From contig NC_079517.1 in NCBI RefSeq assembly GCF_000801105.2, positions 4,588,001-4,652,000 of the forward strand: a stretch of 64,000 nucleotides of DNA, in the 5' to 3' direction. A program made the position numbers and the translations under genes. The notes beneath the pieces are model-generated. The model saw nothing but the letters and a program-made list of their open reading frames with translations, had not been told where the DNA came from and searched no databases. This document shows positions 1 through 9,713 of the stretch, piece by piece; position 1 is the stretch's first letter; every line of letters starts with the position of its first letter. The stretch is from Raphanus sativus (lineage: Eukaryota; Streptophyta; Magnoliopsida; Brassicales; Brassicaceae).

Positions 1-2094
1 TACACATTCACCCCAGAATTCAATTGGTAGCTTAGCCTGGAATCGTAATGCTCGTGCTATGTTGAGGATGTGACGATGTTTCCGCTCAGCCCTTCCGTTT
101 TGTTGAGGCGTGTGGACACAGGATGTCTCATGAATAATTCCTTGCTCTTTAAAAAATTTTGTAAGACACATGAATTCGGTTCCATTGTCGCTTCTTAATG
201 TCTTGACCTTTTTAGAGAACTGCCTTTCAATCATGATCAAGAAATCTTTGAGTTGCTGTGAGACTTTCGTCTTGTCTGGTAATAGGTAAAGCCATACTGC
301 TCGAGATCGATCATCAATTATTGTAAGAAAATATCGAGAACCACAAAGTGCTGTTGTTCGGTATGGCCCCCAAAGATCACAGTGTATTAAATCAAAAACT
401 TCTTTAGCATTATGAGAACTATCAGGAAAACTAAGTCGAGTTTGTTTAGCTCGAAAGCAAATATCACATGTCTTAAGAATATTATCAGATGATGGCGAGT
501 TCTTAAGATCAGGGATCATGCCAGTAATGCGAGATGATGGATGTCCTAGACGTCGATGCCACAAAACCGAATCATTGAGAACAGTAGTATGGAGCGACAC
601 GAATGACTCTATTCCGCGAAACCGATACAATCCCTCTCCTTCTCTTTCACCCGCTCCAATCAGCATCCTCGAGGTACGGTCCTGCAAGATCATTAATTTA
701 TCAGTAACTTGGCCGACAAGAAAGTTGTCTGTAACTAGTTGACCAAAGGAGATAAGATTAGTATGAAATCCATCCACATAATACACATTGTGTATGTGTA
801 ATGTTGGTGTTAATTTAACCGTCCCTTGCTTAGAGGCAACAGCCTCTGATCCTGCAGGTAATATAACAGGAATAGGCAGGATATCACGAGTGTTCTCCAT
901 TAGTTCGAGACATCCTGTCATATGATGAGTGGCTCCTGTGTCTAATATCCAGACACAGTCGTCTCTCTTACCCTTCAAGGAGTCTGCAGAGGTGCCTTTG
1001 GTGATTAACTTTTGTACGATAGCCCACTGATCATCTGTGATGCCGCTAAGACCTAGACGATCTTCATCTGTGATGGTTACATTTGCCTGAATTGTTTTTG
1101 GTGTCGAGACCGTAGCTGTATTTGCTCTTGGCATCGTATTACGGTCTTGACTGCTGGAGGAAGTTGTTTTGTTTGTAGTATTGCGGTTGTTGCTCCTAGG
1201 TTTAGATCTCTCTTCCCACCATTCTGGATAGCCAATCACGGTAAAACATCCTGAAGCTTCATGACCTGTTCGTCCACAAACGGTACACTGACGAGAAGGA
1301 TCTCTGTTTCCTGGTCTCGAAGTATCCTTTGCAGTCGGTCTGGAATAGTTTGCTGGTTTAGCTTGAGATGTGAAGCTCATGACGGATGGCTCTGTTTTTA
1401 TGGTTGATCTGATAATCTCATTCTGTGAGATAGTTTGATAAACGCTATCTAGATCAGGAAGAGGAGAGATGGCACAAATTTGGGACCGTATGACACCGTG
1501 TACGGAGTCGTCAAGTCCTGCTAGGAAGTCGTGAATTTTTAGAGTCTCTGCTTCTTGTTCTCTTGCTGTATTGAGGTCACATTCGCACTTGCCACAGCCA
1601 CACCGTTTAGATGTCATACATTCGGCAATCCCATCCCAGAGTTTTGTGAGACGTCCGAAGTATTCATCTACGGTGGAACCTTCTTGCTTGCAATTTGCGA
1701 GTGCTATCCTTAGTTGTTGAAGCCTTGCTCCGCTCTTGATGGAGTAACGCTTCTTGATGATGTCCCACAAATCTTTTGCGATTTCTCGGGTTGAAATTGA
1801 TGATCTGATCTTTGGTTCTATTGTTTGTTTTATCCATCCTACTATCAGATGATTATTTGCAATCCAATCTTCAAGATAAGATGAATCGGCTGCCGGTTTT
1901 GGGAGACTGCCGTCAAGGAATACGAATTTCTTTCGCGAGCTAAGGGCCATACGGAAGTTGATTGCCCATTCATCATAATTTGACCCGTTGAGAAGTGGTT
2001 GTGAGATCACTGCTCCCGGATTATCATTAGATGACAGGTCGTATGGAGTGATGGTCTTGTATTTGACTTCACTTTTTGCTGTTGTAATCGACAT
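1..2094 (-). CDS. Copia gag-pol polyprotein, N-terminal 698 codons
   Basis: One uninterrupted frame from the ATG at 2094 to the window edge. Domains in order: copia-type Gag (about residues 1-260, with DEWAINFRMAL-type text and a KLWDGI segment); a CCHC zinc knuckle with spacing C-x2-C-x4-H-x4-C (about 267-281); the aspartic protease motif LDTGATHH (about 383); a GAG-pre-integrase HRRLGHPS block (about 513); then the integrase core with all three acidic residues, in HCDLWGPY (about 571), SDNGTEF (about 635) and QQNGRAERKH (about 665). Reverse transcriptase and RNase H are expected beyond the left edge, the copia order. No stop or frameshift is seen in the visible part. No host function is implied. 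Confidence 0.93.
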   Translation of the reverse strand, partial: MSITTAKSEVKYKTITPYDLSSNDNPGAVISQPLLNGSNYDEWAINFRMALSSRKKFVFLDGSLPKPAADSSYLEDWIANNHLIVGWIKQTIEPKIRSSISTREIAKDLWDIIKKRYSIKSGARLQQLRIALANCKQEGSTVDEYFGRLTKLWDGIAECMTSKRCGCGKCECDLNTAREQEAETLKIHDFLAGLDDSVHGVIRSQICAISPLPDLDSVYQTISQNEIIRSTIKTEPSVMSFTSQAKPANYSRPTAKDTSRPGNRDPSRQCTVCGRTGHEASGCFTVIGYPEWWEERSKPRSNNRNTTNKTTSSSSQDRNTMPRANTATVSTPKTIQANVTITDEDRLGLSGITDDQWAIVQKLITKGTSADSLKGKRDDCVWILDTGATHHMTGCLELMENTRDILPIPVILPAGSEAVASKQGTVKLTPTLHIHNVYYVDGFHTNLISFGQLVTDNFLVGQVTDKLMILQDRTSRMLIGAGEREGEGLYRFRGIESFVSLHTTVLNDSVLWHRRLGHPSSRITGMIPDLKNSPSSDNILKTCDICFRAKQTRLSFPDSSHNAKEVFDLIHCDLWGPYRTTALCGSRYFLTIIDDRSRAVWLYLLPDKTKVSQQLKDFLIMIERQFSKKVKTLRSDNGTEFMCLTKFFKEQGIIHETSCVHTPQQNGRAERKHRHILNIARALRFQAKLPIEFWGECV

Positions 2095-2232
2095 TGTTTG
2101 AATGGATGACGTGTGCTTCAAGTTTCAGGAAGAACACAAGAATGATGAATGAATTCGTGTGTCTCAGGTTTTGAGAAGAACACGAGAATAGGAATAGATT
2201 TGGTGTTTAAATTTGTTTTGGCTCTGATACCA

Positions 2233-2428
2233 TGACAAATCTTAGTTTGGGATAAAAACAACTTGAATATTATTGATCATAAAGCTTGGTATTTATACCA
2301 AGTAAAGTAGTTCGACAATAGGAAAAACATAAAACCAAATCTATCTAGGAAAATCATATAAATCCTTATCTATAATTGTATTAGTATGATTTCTTAATCT
2401 ATATAGAAATCATACTCCAATACCTCCA
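2233..2428 (-). repeat. Copia 5' LTR (196 bp)
   Basis: Bounded by TGGAGGTATTGG at the outer end and TTTGTCA at the inner end, immediately before the tRNA-Met primer-binding site. A TATA box (TATAAATA) lies near 2298-2291 on the minus strand inside a small palindrome, a plausible promoter for the element. The outer boundary was set by the CA dinucleotide and by family-like sequence, not by comparison with the other LTR. Confidence 0.8.
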
Positions 2429-2818
2429 CTTCTCGTTTAGATCATTATAAATGAACAACGTTCCATGACTTGAATGCCTCCAAAGGTTTCCAGTCAAAAA
2501 AGTCACGTTGACCTTGACTCATTCATGCTTACCAAAAAATCCCTCAGAAGCTAGAAGAGAGAACAATTACATTCATACAAGTACAACACGTCAAAAATAA
2601 TTCATACAACAATAAAATCACAAACAAACCTTTTGTTCTCAACGATTAAAGATGAAACCATCCTTTTTAAAAATCAGGTATGTAGAAGATTTTCTCAAAA
2701 TATTGAATGAACGAATTAAGAACAGATAGACGATACCACCTTATTTTTGGGAAAACAGACAACACCTTCCAAAAAATATTATATATCTATGGCTTCATTA
2801 CATTAACATCTTAGCATC
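2429..2818. other. Spacer between copia LTR and F-box gene
   Basis: AT-rich, with no coding frame. It should include the 3' untranslated region of the F-box gene. Nothing else is recognised. Confidence 0.6.
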
Positions 2819-3963
2819 TCAGAATTGAATTTTCGATTGAACAAAAAGGTGAGATGATGTTGAAACCCTAGGAATATCTTTCAACTTCTCGATGATGAAA
2901 TCTTGCTCTTCAGGAGCTAACATGGGTCTAAGAGAGATTGTTGTAGTCTTTAAACACTTAGAATTGGATAGGATGTATGTCAAGAATCCTTCCTCTTCTT
3001 CTCTGTCTCCGTAGTATCTCCATTCAAATATTTTAAGATGCGACGACAAGCATCCAGGAATAGAACTTGGTTGATACCATGTAAGTGGGATATCCTCAGG
3101 TTCTGAGGTAAAATCACTGTTTGCTGAAAATTCCTCGAGTTTTGGAGTATTATCAAGTAAAAGGAAGAGTGGTTCCACCCAGTCTGATATACTTAGATCT
3201 AGAGATAATCTTATAAGTCGAGAAAATCTTAGGGTGCTACAGTGCACAAGCATTTCATCGGTAAAAGTCAAGTCAAGAGACAAGATGGCCGAAGAAGCTG
3301 TTATGATCTTGTCAAAATTAGATAAAGAGTTGACACTAATACCTGCCTCCTCAAGACATGGCATATTCCCAATCGACCAAGAGTCTCTTGAATAATCAGT
3401 GAAGGAAATTGTTGTTAATGCCGGAGTATCTATAACCAAACAATTACCAGAATCCACTAGGTCATTGTCATCTTGCGACGACGATGTATTATGATACCAT
3501 AAAACCTGTAAAGAAGGCACTTTCACAACAAACTTTGTCAGATTGTCATTCTTCTTTCTTTTCATGGCGAGAAATATAAGGACGGGGCAACTAGATAAAA
3601 ACCTAGACAGAGAGGCCTCGTCTTTATATACCACACAGATGAGTTGAAGTGTTTTGAGTGATGGGAGGCAGGAATTGGAAGGGAGATCCACAAGAATCCT
3701 GTAAGATAGAGTCAGTTCCTGGAGCGTTTCGCAGGTGTAAAGGCTCTTAGGCAATTTGGTTGGACCTGCTGTCCATCGAAGCTTGAATTTTACCACCACC
3801 ACGCCGCGATCAACAGCCTTTGCAACCCACTTTCCTACATTAGTATCAGTAGGACATCGTCGACCAAGATTGATAAGCAATATTGCTAGCACATGTGCTT
3901 TGTGGAGTTCAAGTGACTTGTCTAAAAACCACCAGATGCTCTTCTTGCTCTCACCATCATCAC

Positions 3964-3995
<32 letters not shown>

Positions 3996-4243
3996 CTAAC
4001 AACATGATCATGGTTGTCATCATTGTTTTCATTGTAATCAAGGATAGGCAACATCATCCATATATAGCGCCATCTTTTGGACAAAATCATGGTGGCTACT
4101 GCATCTTGAATCGGGACAAGCAACAAAATCGTCACTAGCAACTCTTCGGGCAAAGCACTGATCCTATCTTCACAATCTGTCTCTTTAGTTTTGGCTTCTG
4201 ACATCTTCACGAGAAAAACCATAGGACAAGGAATCGAAAGCAA
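2819..4243 (-). CDS. F-box/LRR/FBD protein, single exon
   Basis: A 474-residue frame of the plant FBD-associated F-box family, whose members act as substrate receptors of SCF E3 ubiquitin ligases. An F-box (DRISALPEELLVTILLLVPI and on, about residues 26-70) is followed by an acidic run of Asp (about 84-96), leucine-rich repeat text (for example LPKSLYTCETLQELTLSY) and a C-terminal FBD domain (SSHLKIFEWRYYG to the end). A second ATG at 4204 (MSEAKTK) is an equally good start and would remove 13 hydrophobic residues. Most relatives that I know have introns; none is needed here, so a retrocopy or intron loss is possible, although no poly(A) tract follows the stop. The target is unknown. Confidence 0.85.
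3952..3996. repeat. ATC/GAT trinucleotide microsatellite in coding sequence
   Basis: A run of about 14 CATCAT-type units that encodes the poly-Asp tract of the F-box protein on the minus strand. Length changes would stay in frame. Confidence 0.9.
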
Positions 4244-4274
4244 CCAAGGAAATCGTTATGACCTAAATAATAGA

Positions 4275-4319
4275 TATATATCTATATCTTTTTTTTTTGG
4301 TAAAAGTATATATCTATAT
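4275..4319. repeat. Micro-insertion with 13 bp direct repeats
   Basis: TATATATCTATAT occurs at 4275-4287 and again at 4307-4319. Between them lies a 19 nt insert made of a T run followed by GGTAAAAG. The flanking repeat is simple sequence, so this is one of the weaker members of the micro-insertion group described in the findings. Confidence 0.55.
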
Positions 4320-5271
4320 ATCTATATTTTTTCCTCAATCTAATAGGGTTTCTTTCTCCACATAATAATAAAAGGCATTAACACAAATTTTGTGACACTA
4401 TCCTCTTTACTTACCCCTGTTGAAAAAACGTTTAATGTATCATCAAAACGAGACCGTATCAAAGACAGTCCAACAGAAAAAAAAATGGAGGATGACCCAA
4501 AGAGCGAAAACAAAAAAAAACCTTCCAACAAACAACGGTCCCCACAGTCCAACCGGGAAGCGTTACATTCAACTTTGTAGGCCCATTAATTAAAGTGTGT
4601 AAACATTTTAATTTTTTTTCAGCTTCCGACTTGTCTCCCCTTACTTTAGGCCTAACATAGGCCCAGTAACCAAAGTGTAAACATTGTGTTGTTATTTTTT
4701 TTTTAATTTCCGTTTTTCTCTTCCAAAAGTAAACGCTATTATTGATAACCTCTCTCTATCTCTCTCTAAGCTGTTCATCTCCCCCCCAACAACAACAACC
4801 CAACTAGCTTAGCTTTGGTCTGTCCAGGACAAAAGCATCCTTTGTTTTTTTTTCAATTGTGCAATTGGTTTTGTCTGGAGAATATTTTAACGGAAAGAAA
4901 AAAAAAAAGAAAACTTGGAGAAGAGAGTGAATGAAAAGGAATAAACAAAATCTAAAGCCTCAAATTTGGAATATTCCCATTTTCATCTTCCTTTGTTCCT
5001 TCTTCTGTTATTTCCTTATTGATTAGTGACCTCTCTTTCATTTTTTTTTAATCTCTCTGTTCCTCGTAACAGTAAAAAAGCTTCATCAAAGCTCGAAAGG
5101 CTCTTCTTCCTTTGATCGGATTTTAATCTATTTCTTATCGTTTTTTTTTCTTTGTTGGTTTCTCTTTCGATTTTCAATCTTCCGAACTGAATCGTATTGA
5201 ATTTTAGATCTGGTCCCTGTAATAACCAATCAGCTGATCCGTTCCTTTTTTTTGTCGTTGGCGGCGCGGTA
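4320..5271. other. MED26C upstream region and 5' leader
   Basis: Between the divergent F-box and MED26C genes. It holds T-rich and CTCTCT pyrimidine tracts (about 4750-4775) typical of plant core promoters and leaders. No further gene was recognised. Confidence 0.5.
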
Positions 5272-6803
5272 ATGGATTTGGATGAATTCCGGTCGATTAT
5301 GGACAACGCCGGTGTCGATGTTTGGACGTTTATCGACACAGCGATCCTGGTCGCGTCTCTCGATTACGGTCAAGAGCTGAAGCAGCGGAGAGATAACATC
5401 GTGGAGCGTCTCTACGCGACGTCCATGGCTAACAAGTGTAGAAACTGCGACTTTGGAAGCGTTTCGGAAGCTGCTAGGGTGGTTAATGGGAGGAGGAGGG
5501 TTCACGAGGAGGAAGAATTGAGAGAGAAATCGGTTAATGGTGATGACGAGGAGGAGGAGGATCCGTTTGCTGGTTTGTTTGATGATGAGCAGAAGAGTAT
5601 TCTTGATATCAAGGAGAAGCTTGAAGAACCTGATCTGGTCTGTTTACACTCTTTCTTTGATTGATTCTTTTTTTTTTGTGTGTGTGTGTGTTCTAAAAAG
5701 GGAAGCTGATAAATTCGTTTTTGGTGTATTTTAGACAGAAGAAGCTTTGGTGGAGTTGCTTCAGAATCTGGAAGATATGGAGATAACATTCCAAGCTCTT
5801 CAGGTATAGTTAAGTTCAAAATTACAGACTTTATTTCAACTGTTGTTTAGTTTTTTTTTTTGAAATGATTCTCTGTTTGTTTTCAGGAAACTGATATTGG
5901 AAGGCATGTGAATCGAGTTCTTAGGAAGCATCCATCCAACGAAGTTCGAAGATTAGCTAAACAGCTTGTCAAGTTATTACCATCACCACACTCTGAAACC
6001 TTCCTCTCCTCTCACACTCTTGAATTCTAATTCATTTCTCTCTCTGCAGAAAATGGAAAGAAACAGTAGACGAGTGGGTTAAATTCAACCAGTCTAGTGA
6101 TCTCCAACCTCCTAGTTTAACAGCTGATGAGGACTCACCGCCGCAGCAGAGAGCTAACCATAACAGTAATCGCCAGCAGGTTCCTGATTTTGGGTATTCA
6201 CCTGCTCCCCAGACCACTCAGAGTAAGTTATTTGAACCAAGACATTTGGTATCCATACAAAGCTTTATTTCAGTTTTCGTTTTTTTTTTGTGACAGATGG
6301 GTATTCCAGTTCAAGCAAGCATTGTAACGTTACTGAGCCAGAGAGAAGACCAACAAGACCTGTTGCTCCTCCTCCAGCTAAGCTTTCTCGCCCTTCTCCT
6401 TCTCAACAACCCATTCAGGTATACATTGCCAAACACTGGTTCCTAATATCAGTGTTCCAAGTCCTTTCATCTTGATGCCAGTTTGGGTTTGGGGAATTAT
6501 TACAGAGGGAGAAGGAGCATAAAGACATTGATTTTGACTCAGCTCGGAAAAGACTAAAACAAAACTACAAGCAAGCCGAGAATGGTTTTCTAAAACTCAG
6601 ATCAATTAATCAAATCTTTGATGTCTGCTACGTTGGATTGTTTTATGACCTGACCGTGGGGTTTGTTATGTTTTTTTTGAATGCCAGCTAAAAAGCAAAG
6701 GACTATACAGGTGATGGACATTCATGAGATCCCTAAACCTAAGAAAGGTGGATTCTTTCCAAGAAAAGGCGGCAGTTCTCAAGGAGGTGCTAGACACTGG
6801 TAG
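5272..6803 (+). CDS. MED26C: Mediator subunit 26c-like (TFIIS N-domain protein)
   Basis: Seven coding exons (5272-5637, 5735-5803, 5887-5972, 6050-6222, 6297-6418, 6506-6584, 6688-6803) give 336 residues. Mediator subunit 26 links the Mediator complex to RNA polymerase II elongation factors in the nucleus. Residues about 120-205 form the TFIIS N-terminal helical bundle ([19 protein letters not shown], then [17 protein letters not shown]). Before it come a conserved plant N-terminus ([20 protein letters not shown]) and an acidic linker. The C-terminus is basic and ends [19 protein letters not shown]. All introns are GT-AG; the donor of intron 3 (AA/GTTATT) is weak but is the only one that keeps KKWKE. 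Close in length and sequence to AT5G09850 as I recall it. Confidence 0.93.
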
Positions 6804-7586
6804 ATTGAATGAAGAAGAGAGTTGAGTGAAACGAGAGAAGAGAATTATAAAAAGACAGAGAACAAAGCTCTGTTTTTTTCTGAGACAGACACAAGATGAA
6901 GACAGTGAAATCTTAAAAAATGTGTCAAGAATTTGGAACTAAGTTGTGGTGGGTAAACTTGTTTTCCATTTTGTTGTTTACTGCTTATATTTCTTTTATT
7001 TGCTGTTAAAGAACATATTTTCCTTAGATTTTATGAATAATATGTTCTGAAAATCAAGTTTACCATATTTGCCTTGTGTTTTACAAAAGGATGCTTGTAT
7101 CTAGTTTTCTTGAGAACTGATTCTTTTGCCTAATGCCAATTTATATCTAAATAACTGACAGTTTTAGTGTCTGTTTTTGTGCAGATTCGCGTTTGCTGGA
7201 ATTTTTTAATAAACGGGTCAATGTAAAGTGAGAAATGTGATCTTTGTCGAGCTTAGCTTTTAGTTCGAGTGTTGAGAAGAAAAAAAATCGTTTATGACTC
7301 TTGATAAATCGAAAGAGCTTGTCTTTCAATAAATCGAAACACACCAAACAAAAAAAACGTTTTTCTTTTTCTTTTTGACTTTATGCCCTTGAGACCCGCC
7401 GCGATGAATGAGACACATTTTTATTATGTTCCAGTCCGAGTCATTGTGGATAGGCATGAGCTGTATATTCTTTAACTATGGTTTATACTCCACGCGGAAA
7501 TGATAATAATAAGTTAATAACTAATATTGCCATATTGGCATATCTTAAGGGAATAAGACAAAACTACGCTTAACTAATAGGATAAA
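6804..7586. other. MED26C 3' region and spacer
   Basis: Contains the MED26C 3' untranslated region, with AATAA-type signals after about 7000, and unassigned AT-rich DNA. No supported gene. Confidence 0.5.
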
Positions 7587-7869
7587 TGATAAGTTTCCGA
7601 TGTGGGATATTTCTCATCAATACCCTCCCTCACGCTCAGACATCTAGGTCTGAAACGTGGATAATGTGGGAATAACATCCACAGAAGGGCCCAACACCGG
7701 TGTAGTAGTAGTTGTAGTAAATTAGGTCAAAGGATCTTATCGCTCTGATACCATGATAAGTTTTTTTGGGCTTCCACTTAAAACCAATTGGCAATTAGTG
7801 GATTGACCCTAACCCTTTATATAGTAGTAGAATAATTCTTATATTTCCGATGTGGGATATTTCTCATCA
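7587..7869 (-). mobile_element. TRIM (terminal-repeat retrotransposon in miniature), one LTR collapsed
   Basis: On the minus strand a 116 bp LTR (7869-7754, TGATGAGAAATATCCC...CTTATCA) is followed directly by a tRNA-Met primer site (TGGTATCAGAGC, 7753-7742), a non-coding interior of about 120 bp ending in a purine tract (GAGGGAGGG), and a second LTR reduced to 33 bp (7619-7587). The short LTR keeps both termini but lacks the middle. The flanking five bases are ATAAA and ATAAT (four of five match). There is no coding capacity, as expected for TRIMs. Confidence 0.85.
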
Positions 7870-7916
7870 ATAATAAATCTCTTTTGTTAGTTTATCTATT
7901 GTTTAAGTGTCCACTG

Positions 7917-8506
7917 CTAACAAAAAGGAGGACGAAAATGGAGAACATGACGTTACTCCTACCACAGAGGTGGAGACAGCGCTCCCTTGGATACCCCGAA
8001 TCCCTATCTGTCAAATTGATGTTTCATGGATTGATAATGGTAGCGTTAGTGGTTTAGGGTGGAGTTTCAAGGACCAAATAGGCTCTGAATCCTTTGAATT
8101 AAGGGCATGTATCAAGAGCCTCTCAGCTTTACACGCTGAGATGGAAGGTTTACTCTGGGCAGCTTCATGTATGAGGAACATGAGGATAACCACGATAAGA
8201 TTCGAGACAGACTGCACGGACCTTGTAGACATGATTATAAACCCGAAGGAGTGGCCAGCATTCGCGACAGAGATTGGGATATTCCGGAATCTCCAAGACG
8301 ATTTTGAGGATGTGAGACTATCTCATATTCCCCGAAATATGAATGGATGGACAGATGCTCTAGCAAAAGAAGCAAGAAAGAGAGGTTACATCTTTTCTCA
8401 TATAGATCAGACCCGGTCAGATGGAGGGGCTCCTCGGAGACTCGGCTCGTCGGACTATCACTTGATCTAATGAAAATGGGCAGTTGACAAAAGAAAATAA
8501 GAAAAA
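7917..8506 (+). mobile_element. 5'-truncated LINE carrying an RNase H domain
   Basis: An open stretch ending at 8470 encodes a LINE-type RNase H (RVT_3) domain: IDVSW, AEMEGLLWA, FETDC and NGWTDALAKEA supply the acidic residues of the active site. An A-rich tail follows (8484-8506). The whole is bracketed by a perfect 12 bp target-site duplication AAGTGTCCACTG (7905-7916 and 8507-8518). The frame has no ATG at its start and its first codons come from the duplicated target, so it is a dead 3' fragment of a LINE and not a host gene. Confidence 0.88.
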
Positions 8507-8591
8507 AAGTGTCCACTGAGAAGACTCAAGTCGCAAAGATAATCCACCAAGCAACTCCACATGTACGCCACAATTTCATTTGAAACTTCTA

Positions 8592-9382
8592 TCTTATTAA
8601 AACAGAAGTACATATATAAAAATACCTTTAATTTTCAAATTTAATTACACTTCTATGCCACTGAGAATTAAATTGAGTTTCCTATTTAAATACTTGTCTT
8701 TTCAGTTAGATTAATGTGTTTCTTTTTCTTTCCTATTTTAATGATTGTCTTTTTCAGTTAAATTAATGTGTGTTTTTTTCTTTCTTATTTTAATGTTTGT
8801 CTTTTTAGTTAGATTAATGTATTTTTTTTTATTTTTTCAACAATTAATGATATTTTAAAGTTATTTTTTTTGTCAACTTAAAATTGTCTAAACTATTTGA
8901 AAATATAAATAATAGTCAAAAGTAAACATGTAAAGTAGATAAACAATAATCAAACACCAAAAATATTTAAAATATATATTTATTCTCCATCCAAATATTG
9001 AAGTTCAACCTATTTTTTAATTTTTAGTTTAGGTATTTTGGCTTACATTACTCAAATTTATATGTTTTGATAAAATTAAAGTATATATAAATTTTGAAAA
9101 TTTTAAAATAATTCAAACGGGTTATCTGTAACCGAACCGAACCAACAAATACCCGAATCAAACTGAAACCAAAATTTATATAAATTTGAATGTTGCTGAA
9201 ATCTTTAAACTCGGGAATCTCAAACTCAAATAGATTTTAACCGAACAGTGGGTATCCAAATACACATCCCTAACATAGTCAATGTAAAATGATCAAGTAT
9301 TACAAATACATCATTTAGTATAAATGAATAAAAACTAAAACAGAAAATTAATACCCGTGCGGTCGCACGGGTCAAGATCTAG
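8592..9382 (+). mobile_element. Non-autonomous Helitron
   Basis: The 5' end TCTTATTAAAACAGAAGTAC is typical of crucifer Helitrons and follows an A. The 3' end has the perfect hairpin ACCCGTGC-GGTC-GCACGGGT (9353-9372), ten bases later CTAG (9379-9382), and then T. This matches Helitron insertion between A and T with CTRR at the end. The 791 bp body is AT-rich, with a CCGAACCGAA-rich patch at 9118-9250, and encodes no Rep/helicase. The start could be four bases earlier, at TCTATC (8588). Confidence 0.87.
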
Positions 9383-9713
9383 TTATTAGATTAAATACTA
9401 GTTTTAATCATGGTCTGGTTGACGTGTTTAAGACCAACTTATTAATATTATACCAACTTCATGGATACCACGTGATGTTTAAATTAAGAAAATCAAAAAA
9501 CATAAACCACCAATTAATGCAAGCAACTGTGTATTACTATTAGGTAATGGAATCTTCAGGGACACTAAATTACACTTTAATGTTTGAATCAATCTGACCT
9601 TATTTCACCTTAACAGGGTTCGGTTTACCATATACCAAACATCAAACCGGCTTCCACAAAACTAGACAAAACTAAACTTCCCGGGAGATTCTTCACTACA
9701 AACACACTTGTAG
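9383..9713. other. 3' flank of the NYN/LOTUS gene
   Basis: AT-rich spacer that should contain the 3' untranslated region of the minus-strand gene. Nothing else is seen. Confidence 0.5.

Larger units (their letters stand above)
1..2428 (-). mobile_element. Ty1/copia LTR retrotransposon, 5' part (runs off left edge)
   Basis: Read on the minus strand, the element starts with a 196 bp 5' LTR (2428 to 2233, TG...CA). It is followed at once by a primer-binding site complementary to the 3' end of initiator tRNA-Met (TGGTATCAGAGCC, 2232-2220), a short leader, and a gag-pol frame starting at 2094. That frame stays open to base 1, so the rest of pol and the 3' LTR lie outside the window. The five bases outside the LTR (2429-2433, CTTCT) would be one target-site duplication; its partner cannot be seen. 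The unbroken frame of about 700 codons suggests a recent insertion. Confidence 0.93.

Noticed and set aside
3952..3996. A CRISPR-like or minisatellite array
   Set aside because: It is a plain coding trinucleotide microsatellite; no CRISPR-like array exists in this eukaryotic window.
7907..8470. An open frame that looks like a stand-alone RNase H gene
   Set aside because: It lacks an ATG, begins in the duplicated target site, and lies in a 5'-truncated LINE.
9349..9382. A Rho-independent-type terminator or regulatory hairpin
   Set aside because: The hairpin followed by CTAG is the 3' end of a Helitron.
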